DNA of 64,000 nt, from assembly GCF_002803155.1 (NCBI RefSeq), contig NZ_NNBP01000004.1, positions 248,985 to 312,984 of the forward strand. Reading direction: 5' to 3'. Below the pieces are notes generated by a model. The model saw only the letters and a program-made list of their open reading frames with translations, was not told the DNA's origin and did no database searches. This DNA comes from Streptomyces sp. CB02959 (lineage in GTDB: Bacteria > Actinomycetota > Actinomycetes > Streptomycetales > Streptomycetaceae). The position numbers and the translations under genes were made by a program. Below, piece by piece: positions 47,246 to 57,387 of the stretch (position 1 is the stretch's first letter; every line of letters starts with the position of its first letter).

Positions 47246-48403
47246 TCAGTTGTCGTCCTCGTCGATGAGGAAGCCACGCATCGGCGACGGCGTCTGCTGC
47301 ATCGGCGCCGGACCCTGCGGCCGCACCGGTGCCATCGGCTGGGTCATCGCCGGCGACATCTGCTGCTGGCCGCCGTAGGACGGACCACCGCTGGACGGGC
47401 TGCTCATGGAGTGGTTGCCGCCCATGGACTGGCCGCCACCCATGGTGTGGTTGCCACCCATGGTGCCCGCACCGGCCGACGCCATCGACGGCGACGGCGG
47501 CAGCGAGGGGGCCGCGGGGGTCCGCGGCGGGGCCAGCGACTCGTCGGCCTGGTTCTCCAGCTGGCGCAGCTGGCTCTCCAGGTACGACTTCAGACGCGTG
47601 CGGTACTCGCGCTCGAAGCCCCGCAGGTCCTCGACCTTGCGCTCCAGCGTCGCGCGGGCCGACTCCAGCGAGCCCATCGCCACGCGGTGCTTCTCCTGCG
47701 CGTCCCGCTCCAGGGCGTCGGCCTTGGCGCGGGCGTCCCGCTCCAGGCCCTCGGCACGGCTGCGCGCCTCACCGACGATCTTGTTGGCCTCGGAACGGGC
47801 CTCCGCGATCGCCTGGTCGGCGGTCTGCTGTGCCAGCGACAGCACGCGCGCCGCACTGTCACCGCCGGGGCCGCCCTGCTGCGGCGGGGCCTGCTGCGGC
47901 AGTTGCTGCGCGGGACCGCCGAGCGGACCGCCCATGGGACCGCCCTGGCCCATGGGACCGCCCTGGCCCATCGGGCCGCCCTGACCCATCGGGCCGCCCT
48001 GGCCCATGGGGCCGGGACCGTGCGAAACCTGCGGACCGTGGCCACTGGGACCGGGGGGCAGCTGCGGTGCACCACCGGGCAGTTGGGGCGGGCCACCCAT
48101 CCCCTGCTGCTGCGGCGGAACCGGCTGCGGACCGGATATGGCGGCGGGCACCGGGGCCCCCGGCCGCTGCTGCTGCTCCTGCTGCTGGTCGGGTCCCTTG
48201 CGCAGACCCTGCTGCTGGTTCTGCGCGGCGGCACGAGTGGCGGCGGCCAGCTTGGCGCGCAGGTCCTCGTTCTCCCGCAGCAGGCGGGTCAGTTCGCCCT
48301 CGACCTCGTCGAGGAAGGCATCGACCTCGTCCTCGTCATAGCCTTCTCGGAGGCGGACGGTCGTGAACTGCTTGTTCCGCACGTCCTCGGGGGTCAACGG
48401 CAT
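47246..48403 (-). CDS. divIVA: DivIVA polar growth protein
   Basis: DivIVA (Wag31-like) marks hyphal tips and recruits the cell-wall synthesis machinery. The 385-residue protein starts with the membrane-binding region MPLTPEDVRNKQFTTVRLRE and GYDEDEVDAFLDEVEGELTR, then a coiled coil. A long Gln/Gly/Pro/Met-rich insert (residues about 64-170, with tandem GPMGQG) separates it from a second coiled coil (about 172-300), and a Met/Gly/Ser-rich tail ends it. This insert plus two coiled coils is typical of Streptomyces DivIVA. It is the last gene of the division cluster. Confidence 0.96.
   Translation of the reverse strand: MPLTPEDVRNKQFTTVRLREGYDEDEVDAFLDEVEGELTRLLRENEDLRAKLAAATRAAAQNQQQGLRKGPDQQQEQQQRPGAPVPAAISGPQPVPPQQQGMGGPPQLPGGAPQLPPGPSGHGPQVSHGPGPMGQGGPMGQGGPMGQGGPMGQGGPMGGPLGGPAQQLPQQAPPQQGGPGGDSAARVLSLAQQTADQAIAEARSEANKIVGEARSRAEGLERDARAKADALERDAQEKHRVAMGSLESARATLERKVEDLRGFEREYRTRLKSYLESQLRQLENQADESLAPPRTPAAPSLPPSPSMASAGAGTMGGNHTMGGGQSMGGNHSMSSPSSGGPSYGGQQQMSPAMTQPMAPVRPQGPAPMQQTPSPMRGFLIDEDDN
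47930..48012 (-). repeat. 18-bp tandem repeat inside divIVA
   Basis: About five near-identical 18-bp units encode GPMGQG repeats in the disordered insert. Copies differ at a few third positions. Confidence 0.8.
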
Positions 48404-48452
48404 CTCTACTTCACCTCAACGTAGTCGTCGGCAATCGGCAAGACCGTATCGT

Positions 48453-48746
48453 TCACACCAACAACACCGTCCTCACGACGGTGATCAGGATGTAGACGAT
48501 GATCATCAATACGAAGAAGGACAGGTCGAGCGCCACGCCCCCGAGACGCAGCGGCGGGATGACCCGCCGCAGAAGCTTGAGTGGCGGATCGGTGACAGTG
48601 TAGGTGGCCTCAAGAATCACCACCATCGCCTTGCCGGGTTGCCATGAACGGGCGAACTGGAAGACATAGTCCATCACCAGCCGGAAGATCAGCACGATCA
48701 GGAAGCAGTACAGCGCGATATAGATCACCTGACCAGCGACACTCAT
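48453..48746 (-). CDS. yggT: YggT-family membrane protein
   Basis: A 97-residue protein with two membrane helices (about 6-27 and 72-95) and the YggT signature TDPPLKLLRRVIPPLRLGGVALDLS. YggT genes accompany sepF and divIVA in many Gram-positive bacteria; the biochemical role is unknown. ATG at 48746, 66 nt after sepF and 49 nt before divIVA. Confidence 0.92.
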   Translation of the reverse strand: MSVAGQVIYIALYCFLIVLIFRLVMDYVFQFARSWQPGKAMVVILEATYTVTDPPLKLLRRVIPPLRLGGVALDLSFFVLMIIVYILITVVRTVLLV

Positions 48747-48812
48747 CTCGCGCGTCCCTCTCCCCTTGTTCCTGTGCTGACCTTATGGCCTTGGTGTGCC
48801 CGGTGTTGCGTC

Positions 48813-49430
48813 TCAGCTCTGGTTGAAGAACCCGCCCTCTGCGATACGGGCCTTGTCCTCCGCCGTGACATCGACGTTAGCAGGCGACAACAGGAACACC
48901 TTCTGCGTCACCCGCTCAATGCTCCCATGCAGTCCGAAGACCAGACCGGCCGCAAAGTCGACAAGTCGCTTCGCGTCCGTGTCGTCCATCTCCGTGAGAT
49001 TCATGATCACCGGAGTGCCCTCACGGAAGTGTTCCCCGATGGTACGGGCTTCGTTGTAGGTCCGGGGGTGCAGTGTGGTGATGCGGTAAGGCTCCCGCTC
49101 GGACACAACTTTGGGCATGATCACCGGTGCGTTCTTCTCCAGGTTCGGACGTTCGGGTGTGATGGATGCCACGGGGGCGATACGCGCGGGTCGTCCGCTT
49201 TCCGCGGCGAGCGGGGCGGGTTCACGCGGAGCGGGAGGCGTCACGGCACGAACCGGTTCCTCCCGTTCCGGGCGTGTCTCGGGCTGCACTTGGTGTTGCT
49301 GCCGCCGCCGATCAGGCTCCGGGTCAAGCTCGGGCTCGAACTCGTCGTCGGGGTCGAACCCCCGGCCGTCGTAACCATCGTCCTCCACGAGGCCGAGGTA
49401 GACCGCCATCTTGCGCATCGCGCCGGCCAT
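48813..49430 (-). CDS. sepF: SepF cell-division protein
   Basis: SepF tethers FtsZ to the membrane and helps form the Z-ring. The 205-residue protein opens [20 protein letters not shown], whose amphipathic helix binds membrane, then a charged Pro/Glu/Arg linker (residues 20-110), then the folded domain [43 protein letters not shown]. The start agrees with known Streptomyces SepF. Gap to yggS is 124 nt. Confidence 0.95.
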   Translation of the reverse strand: MAGAMRKMAVYLGLVEDDGYDGRGFDPDDEFEPELDPEPDRRRQQHQVQPETRPEREEPVRAVTPPAPREPAPLAAESGRPARIAPVASITPERPNLEKNAPVIMPKVVSEREPYRITTLHPRTYNEARTIGEHFREGTPVIMNLTEMDDTDAKRLVDFAAGLVFGLHGSIERVTQKVFLLSPANVDVTAEDKARIAEGGFFNQS

Positions 49431-49554
49431 TCTCTGCGTCCTCCGCTCTGTGGTGGATCGGCTCCGTCACCGGGGGCCTTGGATCCACTCGGCCTGCCCC
49501 GCTTCCTGCGGGAATGACCATATTTTGTGCTGTGGTCCGACTTGCTTGGCGACG

Positions 49555-50289
49555 TTACCCGAGCCGTGGTCGGACTCCGAGTACCGCGCTGCCGATGCGC
49601 ACATGTGTCGCCCCGGCCGCCACGGCGTCCTCAAGGTCCGCACTCATACCTGCCGACACCATGGTGGCAGCAGGATGGGACATGCGCAGGTCGGATGAGA
49701 TTTCCACGAGCCGCTCGAAAGCGGCGCGTTGACGTCCGGCGTACGGTCCGGCCAGCGGCGCGACCGTCATCACGCCGTCCAGGCGCAGCCCTTGGGAACC
49801 GGCGATCACCTCGGCGAGTTCCGCGACACCCTCCGGCGCCACCCCGCCGCGATCCCCGACGATCCGTCCGCTTTGCCCTGATTCAACGTCAAACGCCACC
49901 TGGATCAGGCAACCCAGTTCGCGTCCGGACCGCACCGCCTCCTTGGACAGCGCGGTGGCGAGCCGGGGCCGGTCGACCGACTGGACGATCCCGGCGTAAC
50001 CGGCCACGGACCGCACCTTGTTGGTCTGCAATTGACCGACGAAGTGCCAAGTCAGCGACAAATCGGCACATTCGGCCGCCTTGGGCGCCGCTTCCTGATC
50101 GCGGTTCTCCGCGACCTGACGGACCCCCAGCTCCGCGAGCAGCCGGACGTCGCTCGCGGGGTAGGTCTTGGTGACGACGATCAGCGTGACCTCGTCGCGT
50201 GCCCGGCCGGCCTTTGCACAGGCGGTGGAGATACGATCCTCCACCCGCGCCAGGTTGTCGGCCAGTTGCGTTCTGCGGTCGTCGGTCAC
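49555..50289 (-). CDS. yggS: YggS-family PLP homeostasis protein
   Basis: A 244-residue PLP-binding protein, fold type III. The PLP lysine is in LIVVTKTYPASDVRLLAELG, followed by VAENRDQEA and WHFVGQLQTNK. YggS (YlmE in Bacillus) proteins keep free PLP low and affect amino acid pools. GTG at 50289 overlaps the pgeF stop (GTGA). It lies between pgeF and sepF, the usual order in actinobacteria. Confidence 0.94.
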   Translation of the reverse strand: MTDDRRTQLADNLARVEDRISTACAKAGRARDEVTLIVVTKTYPASDVRLLAELGVRQVAENRDQEAAPKAAECADLSLTWHFVGQLQTNKVRSVAGYAGIVQSVDRPRLATALSKEAVRSGRELGCLIQVAFDVESGQSGRIVGDRGGVAPEGVAELAEVIAGSQGLRLDGVMTVAPLAGPYAGRQRAAFERLVEISSDLRMSHPAATMVSAGMSADLEDAVAAGATHVRIGSAVLGVRPRLG

Positions 50290-51038
50290 TGCGCAGCCTC
50301 TCCGGGGACGCCCCCGAGCCATACGTAGCTCGCGAGCCGCCCGGTCGTGCGGTCGCGGCGGTACGAGTAGTGGTCCGCCGACTCCCGGGTGCAGAGGGGC
50401 GATTGCGTACGCAACTGCACACCGACCGCGGCGAGTTGGGCCCGCACCCCGGCGGCGACGTCCACCGACGGGGTGCCCCAGGAGGTGGTCGCCCACGCCT
50501 CCGGCACCACTGCCGCGACGTCGGCGCGCATCGCCTCGGGCACCTCGTAGCAGCGTCCGCAGACCGCGGGGCCGACATGGGCGACGATCCGGGACGGCTC
50601 CGCGCCCAGTGCGGTCATGGCGGCGACGGCCGCCGGAACCACCCCGGCGACCAGGCCCGGCCGGCCGGCGTGCGCGGCGCCCGCGATCCCAGCGACCGGG
50701 TCGGCGAGCAGGACCGGGACGCAGTCCGCGGTCAGCACGGCCAGCGCCAGCCCCCGGCGGGCGGTCACCACCCCGTCCACGGACGGGATGTCACCCTCCC
50801 CCCAGGGACCCTCGACCACGGCCACGTCCCGGCCGTGGACCTGGTTCATCCAGACCACCGCGGCCGGGTCGAGGCCCAGTTCCCGGGCCACCAGGTCGCG
50901 GTTGGCACGGACGGCCGCGGGGTCGTCGCCCACCGCGCCGCCCAGGTTGAGCTGCTCATACGGAGCGGCGCTCACCCCGCCCCACCTGTCGGTGAAGGCG
51001 AAGTGCGCGCCGCTCTCGTGGTGCTGTTGCCCTATCAC
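50286..51038 (-). CDS. pgeF: PgeF/YfiH-family peptidoglycan editing or laccase-like protein
   Basis: A 250-residue YfiH-type protein. The metal site residues are VWMNQVHGRDV (His), LTADCVPVLLADP (Cys), AAHAGRPGLVAGV (His). Family members have been reported as purine nucleosidases/laccases and in E. coli as PgeF, which corrects L-Ser in peptidoglycan precursors. GTG at 51038 begins 14 nt after the ftsZ stop; the stop overlaps yggS. Confidence 0.92.
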   Translation of the reverse strand: MIGQQHHESGAHFAFTDRWGGVSAAPYEQLNLGGAVGDDPAAVRANRDLVARELGLDPAAVVWMNQVHGRDVAVVEGPWGEGDIPSVDGVVTARRGLALAVLTADCVPVLLADPVAGIAGAAHAGRPGLVAGVVPAAVAAMTALGAEPSRIVAHVGPAVCGRCYEVPEAMRADVAAVVPEAWATTSWGTPSVDVAAGVRAQLAAVGVQLRTQSPLCTRESADHYSYRRDRTTGRLASYVWLGGVPGEAAQ

Positions 51039-51052
51039 GTCGGTGCTTTACA

Positions 51053-52294
51053 TCACTTCAGGAAGTCGGGAACGTCCAGTTCCTCGGCCGCGGAGTCCGA
51101 GTACGGACGGGCCGGGGGAACCGAAGGACCGCCGTTCGGCGGGGTGGACACCTCGCCCAGCGACGCGGACTCGGACGACACCGGGGAATCGTCCCGGACC
51201 GGCGGAACCGCGCCGAGACCGCCGAACGACGGTGCCGTGCGCGGCGGCTCGACCGGGGGCACCGTCGGACGGCTCGGCGCCGGAACGGGCTCCTCGCGCT
51301 TCGGGGCCGACATACCGGTCTGCTGCGCGTCGCGGCGGGCCGGCGGCTGACCGCCGTCGAAGCCCGCGGCGATGACGGTGACCCGGACCTCGTCGCCCAG
51401 CGCGTCGTCGATGACCGCGCCGAAGATGATGTTGGCCTCGGGGTGCGCGGCCTCGCTGACCAGCTGCGCGGCCTCGTTGATCTCGAAGAGGCCGAGGTCG
51501 GAGCCGCCGGAGATGGAGAGCAGTACACCGCGGGCGCCGTCGATGGACGCTTCCAGGAGCGGCGAGGAGATCGCCATTTCCGCGGCGGCCACCGCGCGGT
51601 CGTCGCCGCGCGCCGAGCCGATGCCCATGAGCGCCGAGCCGGCCTCGGACATCACGGACTTGACGTCGGCGAAGTCGAGGTTGATCAGGCCCGGGGTCGT
51701 GATCAGGTCGGTGATGCCCTGAACGCCCGACAGCAGCACCTGGTCCGCGGACTTGAACGCGTCGAGCACGCTCACCTGGCGGTCCGAGATGGACAGCAGA
51801 CGGTCGTTGGGGATCACGATGAGGGTGTCGACCTCTTCGCGAAGGCTCGCGATGCCGTCCTCGGCCTGGTTGGCGCGGCGGCGGCCCTCGAAGGTGAACG
51901 GCCGGGTGACCACACCGATCGTCAGGGCCCCCAGCGAGCGGGCGATGTTGGCGACGACCGGGGCACCGCCGGTGCCGGTCCCGCCGCCCTCACCCGCGGT
52001 CACGAAGACCATGTCGGCCCCCTTGAGGACCTCCTCGATCTCCTCGCGGTGGTCCTCGGCCGCCTTGCGGCCCACGTCCGGGTTGGCGCCGGCGCCGAGT
52101 CCGCGCGTCATCTCGCGGCCGACGTCGAGCTTGACGTCGGCGTCGCTCATGAGCAACGCCTGCGCATCGGTGTTGATCGCGATGAACTCGACGCCCTTGA
52201 GCCCGACCTCGATCATCCGGTTGATGGCGTTCACGCCACCGCCGCCGATGCCGACGACCTTGATGACTGCGAGGTAGTTCTGCGGTGCTGCCAC
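51053..52294 (-). CDS. ftsZ: Cell-division tubulin FtsZ
   Basis: FtsZ polymerises with GTP to form the Z-ring; in Streptomyces it is needed for sporulation septa and not for hyphal growth. The 413-residue protein has the tubulin signature GGGTGTG (residues 103-109), NTDAQALL, the T7 region DFADVKSVM and a C-terminal DVPDFLK that binds SepF and other partners. GTG at 52294 gives [15 protein letters not shown], as in known Streptomyces FtsZ. GAGAGG is upstream. The 281-nt gap before it should hold several promoters. Confidence 0.98.
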   Translation of the reverse strand: MAAPQNYLAVIKVVGIGGGGVNAINRMIEVGLKGVEFIAINTDAQALLMSDADVKLDVGREMTRGLGAGANPDVGRKAAEDHREEIEEVLKGADMVFVTAGEGGGTGTGGAPVVANIARSLGALTIGVVTRPFTFEGRRRANQAEDGIASLREEVDTLIVIPNDRLLSISDRQVSVLDAFKSADQVLLSGVQGITDLITTPGLINLDFADVKSVMSEAGSALMGIGSARGDDRAVAAAEMAISSPLLEASIDGARGVLLSISGGSDLGLFEINEAAQLVSEAAHPEANIIFGAVIDDALGDEVRVTVIAAGFDGGQPPARRDAQQTGMSAPKREEPVPAPSRPTVPPVEPPRTAPSFGGLGAVPPVRDDSPVSSESASLGEVSTPPNGGPSVPPARPYSDSAAEELDVPDFLK

Positions 52295-52575
52295 GTCGAA
52301 GGCCTCTCGCCTCGATTTACGTGTCGTCGCCGCACATTGCGTGTGGACGCCGACTGATGCCGAAGGGATGGTCCGCTCTGCCGACCCGAACCCTAACCCT
52401 GAAGTTTAGGGTTACTGTGCCTGTGTTCCTGGTTCCACGGTCCCTTTGGAACGAGACACTAAGTCGACAAGGCGCGCGCGTTCAACGAACACGCCGAACC
52501 TCCCGTTTTTCTTTTCACCCTATGTGATCACCCATAGTCGTAGCCATCCAGGGTGCTGGCCTGCGACGCGGTACG
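52295..52575 (-). promoter_or_regulatory. ftsZ promoter region with inverted repeat and GACAC words
   Basis: This AT-richer gap has AACCCTAA/TTAGGGTT inverted arms (52389-52413) and two GACAC words, one on each strand (52321-52325 complement, 52455-52459). GACAC is the core of the WhiA sporulation regulator site. In S. coelicolor ftsZ has several promoters here, one developmentally controlled. Individual promoters cannot be assigned from this sequence alone. Confidence 0.6.
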
Positions 52576-53391
52576 TCAACTCCCGGACACCGCGGGTGCA
52601 CTGGGAACCGAGATGTCGAAGTGGCGCGCGTCACGCGCGGCCTTCAGCAGCCCGGCCAGCACCTTCGCCTTTTCGGCACCCTGTTCGCGGCTGCCCCACA
52701 TCACCGTGCGGCCACCTGCGAGTTCGAGGGTGACGGAGTCGTAGGAGCGCACCTGGACGGTGCGGATGTCCTTACGGACGGCGGCCGGGAGGTCCTCGGC
52801 GACGGTGACCGCGGCGCGCAGCAAACGACCGGTTCCGAAACGGCGCAGACTCGGGGAGTCGGAAACGGTCATACGCAGAAGCGGAACGCCTTTGGGCGCG
52901 CGGGTCACCGTGGCGAACCGGATGCCCTCGTTGTCGACTTCCTCAAACTTCCCGTTCGTTTGCAGCAGCAGTTCCGGCTTCCTTTCGGTCACTTCCAGAC
53001 CGAGGGTGTGCGGCCATGACCGGGTGACCTCAACGCTTTTGAGGCGCGGGAGTTTGGCGAGCAGCCGGCGCTGCACCGCGTCGGTGTCCACGGAGGCGAG
53101 CGGCGCGTCGAGGGGGGCGGCCGCGGCGGCGACCACCTCCGCCGGCGTGAGCACCTCGGTGCCGCCGGCCCGGACCCGCTCCAACCGGAGCCAGTCCGAG
53201 CCGTAGAGCACCCAGGCGCCGAACCCGCCGAGCAGCACCGCGAGGACCGCGATGATGATCACACCGCGGCGGCCCGGACGGCTCAGCCGGAGGGGCGGCA
53301 GCCGGAAGCGCCGACCGCCGGACGGCCGCGAAGGGGGCGGGCCGGACGGTGACTTCTTCGCTCCGCGTCTGGCGGTGGTCGGTCCGGCCAC
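52576..53391 (-). CDS. ftsQ: Cell-division protein FtsQ/DivIB
   Basis: A 271-residue bitopic protein with a basic, Pro-rich cytosolic head, one membrane helix (about 44-66), then the POTRA domain (LRLERVRAGGTEVLTPAEVV) and the FtsQ beta domain (LPRLKSVEVTRSWPHTLGLEVTERKPE). FtsQ bridges early and late divisome proteins. ATG at 53391, 22 nt after murG. Confidence 0.94.
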   Translation of the reverse strand: MAGPTTARRGAKKSPSGPPPSRPSGGRRFRLPPLRLSRPGRRGVIIIAVLAVLLGGFGAWVLYGSDWLRLERVRAGGTEVLTPAEVVAAAAAPLDAPLASVDTDAVQRRLLAKLPRLKSVEVTRSWPHTLGLEVTERKPELLLQTNGKFEEVDNEGIRFATVTRAPKGVPLLRMTVSDSPSLRRFGTGRLLRAAVTVAEDLPAAVRKDIRTVQVRSYDSVTLELAGGRTVMWGSREQGAEKAKVLAGLLKAARDARHFDISVPSAPAVSGS

Positions 53392-53413
53392 GCTCTCCGC
53401 CTTCTCTCGTCCG

Positions 53414-54505
53414 CTACTTGCGGCGCTGCTCGATCGCGTCGTAGACCATGCCGACCAGCAACTCGTCGGCGTCCCGACGGCCGAACTCCGAGGCCGCGCG
53501 GGACATCTCGTACAGCCGGTGCGGATCGCCCAGGACCGGGAGCACGTTGTTCTGCACCCAGTCCGGGGTCAGCTGGGCGTCGTCGACCAGCAGGCCGCCG
53601 CCGGCGTTGACCAACGGCTGGGCGTTGAGCCGCTGCTCGCCGTTGCCGATGGGCAGCGGGACGTAGGCGGCCGGGAGCCCGACGGCGGACAGCTCGGCGA
53701 CGGTCATCGCGCCCGCGCGGCAGAGCATCATGTCGGCGGCGGCGTACGCGAGATCCATCCGGTCCAGGTACGGTACCGGGACATAGGGGGGCATCCCCGG
53801 CATGTTGTCCGCGTGCGGCAGTTCGTTCTTCGGTCCCACCGCGTGCAGCACCTGGATACCGGAGCGCTGGAGCGCCGGAACGGCCGCCTGGACGACCTCG
53901 TTCAACCGCCGGGCACCCTGCGAACCGCCGGACACCAGCAGCGTCGGAAGGTTGGGGTCGAGACCGAACGCGGCACGCGCCTCGGGGCGGACCGCGGCGC
54001 GGTCCAGAGTGGCGATGGACCGGCGCAGCGGAATGCCCACGTAGCGGGCGCCGCGCAGCTTGCTGTCCGGGGTGCTGACGGCGACGTACGTGGCGTACCG
54101 CGAGCCGATCTTGTTGGCCAGGCCGGGGCGGGCGTTGGCCTCGTGGACGACGATCGGCACACCGAGCCGCTTGGCGGCGAGGTAGCCGGGCAGCGCCACG
54201 TAGCCGCCGAAGCCGACGACGCAGTCCGCCTTGGTGCGCTCCAGGATCTGCTCGGCGGCCTTGATCGTGCCGCGCAGCCGCCCGGGGACGGTGATCAGTT
54301 CGGGGGTGGGCTTGCGGGGCAGCGGGACGGCCGGGATCAGGCCCAGCTCGTAGCCGCGCTCGGGGACCAGTCGGGTCTCCAGGCCGCGCTCCGTGCCGAG
54401 TGCCGTGATCCCCACGGTCGGGTCCTGCCTCCGCAGGGCGTCCGCGAGGGCGAGCGCGGGCTCGATGTGGCCGGCGGTCCCCCCACCGGCGAGTACGACA
54501 TGCAC
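53414..54505 (-). CDS. murG: Undecaprenyl-PP-MurNAc-pentapeptide GlcNAc transferase
   Basis: MurG adds GlcNAc to lipid I to make lipid II on the inner face of the membrane. The 363-residue GT-B enzyme shows [58 protein letters not shown] and the UDP-binding [26 protein letters not shown] at 54505, 6 nt after the ftsW stop. Confidence 0.97.
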   Translation of the reverse strand: MHVVLAGGGTAGHIEPALALADALRRQDPTVGITALGTERGLETRLVPERGYELGLIPAVPLPRKPTPELITVPGRLRGTIKAAEQILERTKADCVVGFGGYVALPGYLAAKRLGVPIVVHEANARPGLANKIGSRYATYVAVSTPDSKLRGARYVGIPLRRSIATLDRAAVRPEARAAFGLDPNLPTLLVSGGSQGARRLNEVVQAAVPALQRSGIQVLHAVGPKNELPHADNMPGMPPYVPVPYLDRMDLAYAAADMMLCRAGAMTVAELSAVGLPAAYVPLPIGNGEQRLNAQPLVNAGGGLLVDDAQLTPDWVQNNVLPVLGDPHRLYEMSRAASEFGRRDADELLVGMVYDAIEQRRK

Positions 54506-54511
54506 CGAAAT

Positions 54512-55864
54512 TCACCGCTCTCCGGACGGCCGCCTCTTAACGCGCCGTCTCATCGTCTTCCATCTCACCCCAGCCGGCTTCCTGCCGGACACCGGCTTCC
54601 GCGCCGACCGAGCCGTCAACGCCGCCCGTGCGGCGGGCTCGTCACGCGCGAAGGCGATCAGCAGCCCGACGGCGAACATCGTCGGCAGCAGGGCGGAGCC
54701 TCCGTAGGAGAACAGCGGCAGCGGGACACCGGCGATCGGCAACAGACCGAGCACCGCACCGATGTTGATCACGGCCTGGGCCATGATCCAGGTGATCACG
54801 CCTCCCGCTGCGTACCGTACGAAGGGGTCCTCCGTGCGTCCGGCCACGCGGATACCCGCATAGCCTAGAGCCGCGAAGAGGGCGAGTACCGACAGCGTCC
54901 CCGCCAGTCCCAGTTCCTCCCCGGTGATGGCGAAGATGAAGTCGGTGTGCGGTTCTGGGAGTTCTCCCCATTTTTCCATACTCGCCCCGAGGCCGGAACC
55001 GAAGAGTCCGCCCGAGGCCAACGCGTAGATGCCGTGCACGGCCTGCCAGCACTGGTCGCCGGGGCCTGGATCGGTCGCGCCGATGCAGGCCAGGCGGGAC
55101 ATCCGGTGGGCGCTGGTCTTGATCAGCAGCGCGCTGAGCACCGTGGCCGCGCCCAGCACCCCTGCGAACAGCCGGGTCGGGGCGCCGGCCAGCCACAGCA
55201 GGCCGAAGAGGATCGCGGTGAGGATGATCGTGGTGCCCATGTCGCCGCCGAGCATGATCAGCCCGAGCAGGAGAAATGTCACCGGCGTCAGCGGAACCAG
55301 CAGATGCTTCCACTGCGTCAGGAGCTGCTTCTCCTCTTTGCGGGCGAGCAGGTCCGCGGCCCACAGGACGAGCGCGAGCTTGCCGAACTCGCTCGGTTGC
55401 ACCTGGAAAGGGCCGCCCAGGCTGAGCCAGTTCTGGTTGCCGTTGACCGAGACCCCGATCCCCGGGATCTGCACCATGCCGAGCAGGAACACCGAGCCGG
55501 CGAGCAGGGGGTACGCCAGCGCCCGGTGACGCCGCACCGACAGGCGGGAGGCGAGCAGCAGCAGGCCGCCGCCGATGGCGGCCGCCAGCAGCTGCTTGCG
55601 GAAGAAGTACGACGGCGCCAGACCGGACTGGAGTGCCTTGATCTGGGACGCCGAGTAGACCATCACCAGGCCCAGGACGATGATCAGCACCGGGGCACCG
55701 AGGATGAGGTAGTAGGCCGTCAACGGGCGGTCCCAGGCCCGCTTGGCCCGGGTGTACACGCCGCGCGGGCCGGTCGGGGTCCGGCCGGCCCGCGGCGGGC
55801 GCACCTTGGCGGGGGTCCGACGCGCCGGGCTCGGCCGGGCCGGCTTCGCCGATCGGGCGGTCAT
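54512..55864 (-). CDS. ftsW: SEDS-family lipid II polymerase FtsW
   Basis: FtsW is the septal SEDS glycosyltransferase working with FtsI. The 450-residue protein has a basic Pro-rich head, about ten helices, and the SEDS motifs NQNWLSLGGPFQVQPSEFGKLA, GDMGTTIILTAIL and FIFAITGEELGLAG, with PLPLFSYGGSALL near the end. ATG at 55864 follows GGAGGGG; a GTG 15 nt earlier also exists. The tail is basic. Confidence 0.96.
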   Translation of the reverse strand: MTARSAKPARPSPARRTPAKVRPPRAGRTPTGPRGVYTRAKRAWDRPLTAYYLILGAPVLIIVLGLVMVYSASQIKALQSGLAPSYFFRKQLLAAAIGGGLLLLASRLSVRRHRALAYPLLAGSVFLLGMVQIPGIGVSVNGNQNWLSLGGPFQVQPSEFGKLALVLWAADLLARKEEKQLLTQWKHLLVPLTPVTFLLLGLIMLGGDMGTTIILTAILFGLLWLAGAPTRLFAGVLGAATVLSALLIKTSAHRMSRLACIGATDPGPGDQCWQAVHGIYALASGGLFGSGLGASMEKWGELPEPHTDFIFAITGEELGLAGTLSVLALFAALGYAGIRVAGRTEDPFVRYAAGGVITWIMAQAVINIGAVLGLLPIAGVPLPLFSYGGSALLPTMFAVGLLIAFARDEPAARAALTARSARKPVSGRKPAGVRWKTMRRRVKRRPSGER

Positions 55865-55923
55865 CCTCGTCCCCTCCACAGGTGCGCTCGCCGCCGGCGA
55901 CGACGGCAGCGGGGAGAACCGGG

Positions 55924-57387
55924 CTAGTGACCCGCGGCGGCCAGTTCGCCCACCGCGTCGGCGAATGCCTCGCCCCGCTTGTTGTAATTGACGAACATGT
56001 CCATCGAGGCGCAGGCCGGGGCCAGCAGGACGGTGTCGCCGGGCTCGGCCAGCCGGGCCGCTTCCCGGACCGCCTCGGACATCGCCCCAGTGTCTGTCCG
56101 GTCAAGGTCGACAACTGGGACATCGGGGGCGTGTCGCCCGAGCGCTTCGCGGATCAGCGCCCGGTCGGCGCCGATGAGGACCACTGCGCGCAACCGCCCG
56201 GCGGCGGTGCGCACCAGCTCGTCGAAGGTGGCTCCCTTCGCCAGGCCGCCGGCGATCCACACGATGTGCTCGTACGCCGCCAACGACGCCTCGGCGGCGT
56301 GGGTGTTGGTGGCCTTGGAGTCGTCGACGTAGGCGACCTGGGCGACGTCCGCGATGTGCTGGATGCGGTGCGCGTCCGGGTGGAAGGTGCGCAGGCCCTC
56401 GCGGACCGCGGCGGCCGGGACGCCGAAGGCGCGGGCCAGCGCCGCGGCGGCCAGCGCGTTGGCGATGTTGTGCGGGGCCGCCTTGCCGGAGGCGGGCGCG
56501 ATGTCCGCGATCTCGGCGAGCTCCTGGGCCTGCTTCTGCCGGTTCTCCACGAAGGCGCGGTCGACGAGGATGCCGTCGACGACGCCCAGCTGGGAGGGGC
56601 CGGGGGTGCCGAGGGTGAAGCCGATCGCCCGGCAGCCCTCCTCGACGTCGGCCTGCCGGACCAGTTCCTCGGTGGCGGGGTCGGCGGCGTTGTAGACGCA
56701 GGCGACCGTGTTGCCCTCGTAGATCCGGCCCTTGTCGGCGGCGTACGCCTCCATGGAGCCGTGCCAGTCCAGGTGGTCCGGGGCGAGGTTGAGGACGGTC
56801 GCGGAGTGCGCCCGCACCGACGGGGCCCAGTGCAGCTGGTAGCTGGAGAGCTCGACGGCCAGGACGTCGTACGACGCCCCCTCCGCCCGGCCCTCGCCGA
56901 GCACCACGTCGACCAGCGGGACGCCGATGTTGCCGACCGCGGCGGTGCGCAGACCGGCCGCGGTCAGGATCGAGGCCAGCATCCGGACAGTGGTGGTCTT
57001 GCCGTTGGTGCCGGTGACCGCCAGCCAGGGCGCGGCGTCCGGGCCGCGCAGCCGCCAGGCCAGTTCGACGTCGCCCCAGACCGGCACGCCGGCCTTCTCG
57101 GCCGCCAGGAAGAGCGGGCTGCTCGGCTTCCACCCGGGGGTGGTGACGATCAGCTCGGTGCCCTCGGGGAGGGTGTCGCCGTCGCCCAGCCGGACCGTGG
57201 CGCCGAGCTCCGCGAGCTCGGCCGCCTGGGCCCGTTCCCGTTCGCCGTCGCTGCTGTTGACGACGGTGACGCGGGCGCCGAGGCCGGCCAGGGCGCGGGC
57301 GGCGGGGACGCCGCTCACGCCGAGGCCGGCAACGGTGATGTGCCTGCCGGCGAAGTCCTGGGGGGCCCGCGGGTCGTACCCGGTCAC
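55924..57387 (-). CDS. murD: UDP-MurNAc-L-Ala:D-Glu ligase
   Basis: MurD adds D-Glu to UDP-MurNAc-L-Ala. The 487-residue ligase has an N-terminal nucleotide fold ([17 protein letters not shown]), the ATP loop [41 protein letters not shown] and [18 protein letters not shown] at 57387 overlaps the mraY stop (GTGA). The frame open upstream into mraY is not coding. Confidence 0.97.
   Translation of the reverse strand: MTGYDPRAPQDFAGRHITVAGLGVSGVPAARALAGLGARVTVVNSSDGERERAQAAELAELGATVRLGDGDTLPEGTELIVTTPGWKPSSPLFLAAEKAGVPVWGDVELAWRLRGPDAAPWLAVTGTNGKTTTVRMLASILTAAGLRTAAVGNIGVPLVDVVLGEGRAEGASYDVLAVELSSYQLHWAPSVRAHSATVLNLAPDHLDWHGSMEAYAADKGRIYEGNTVACVYNAADPATEELVRQADVEEGCRAIGFTLGTPGPSQLGVVDGILVDRAFVENRQKQAQELAEIADIAPASGKAAPHNIANALAAAALARAFGVPAAAVREGLRTFHPDAHRIQHIADVAQVAYVDDSKATNTHAAEASLAAYEHIVWIAGGLAKGATFDELVRTAAGRLRAVVLIGADRALIREALGRHAPDVPVVDLDRTDTGAMSEAVREAARLAEPGDTVLLAPACASMDMFVNYNKRGEAFADAVGELAAAGH

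Noticed and set aside
43801..47277. A 1158-codon minus-strand frame opposite ileS
   Set aside because: Antisense shadow; it would also run through the T-box and the ileS terminator.
52389..52413. Telomeric or replication-origin repeat reading of the CCCTAA words
   Set aside because: Only two direct units in a promoter gap, and the division cluster lies in the chromosome core; a regulatory element is more likely.
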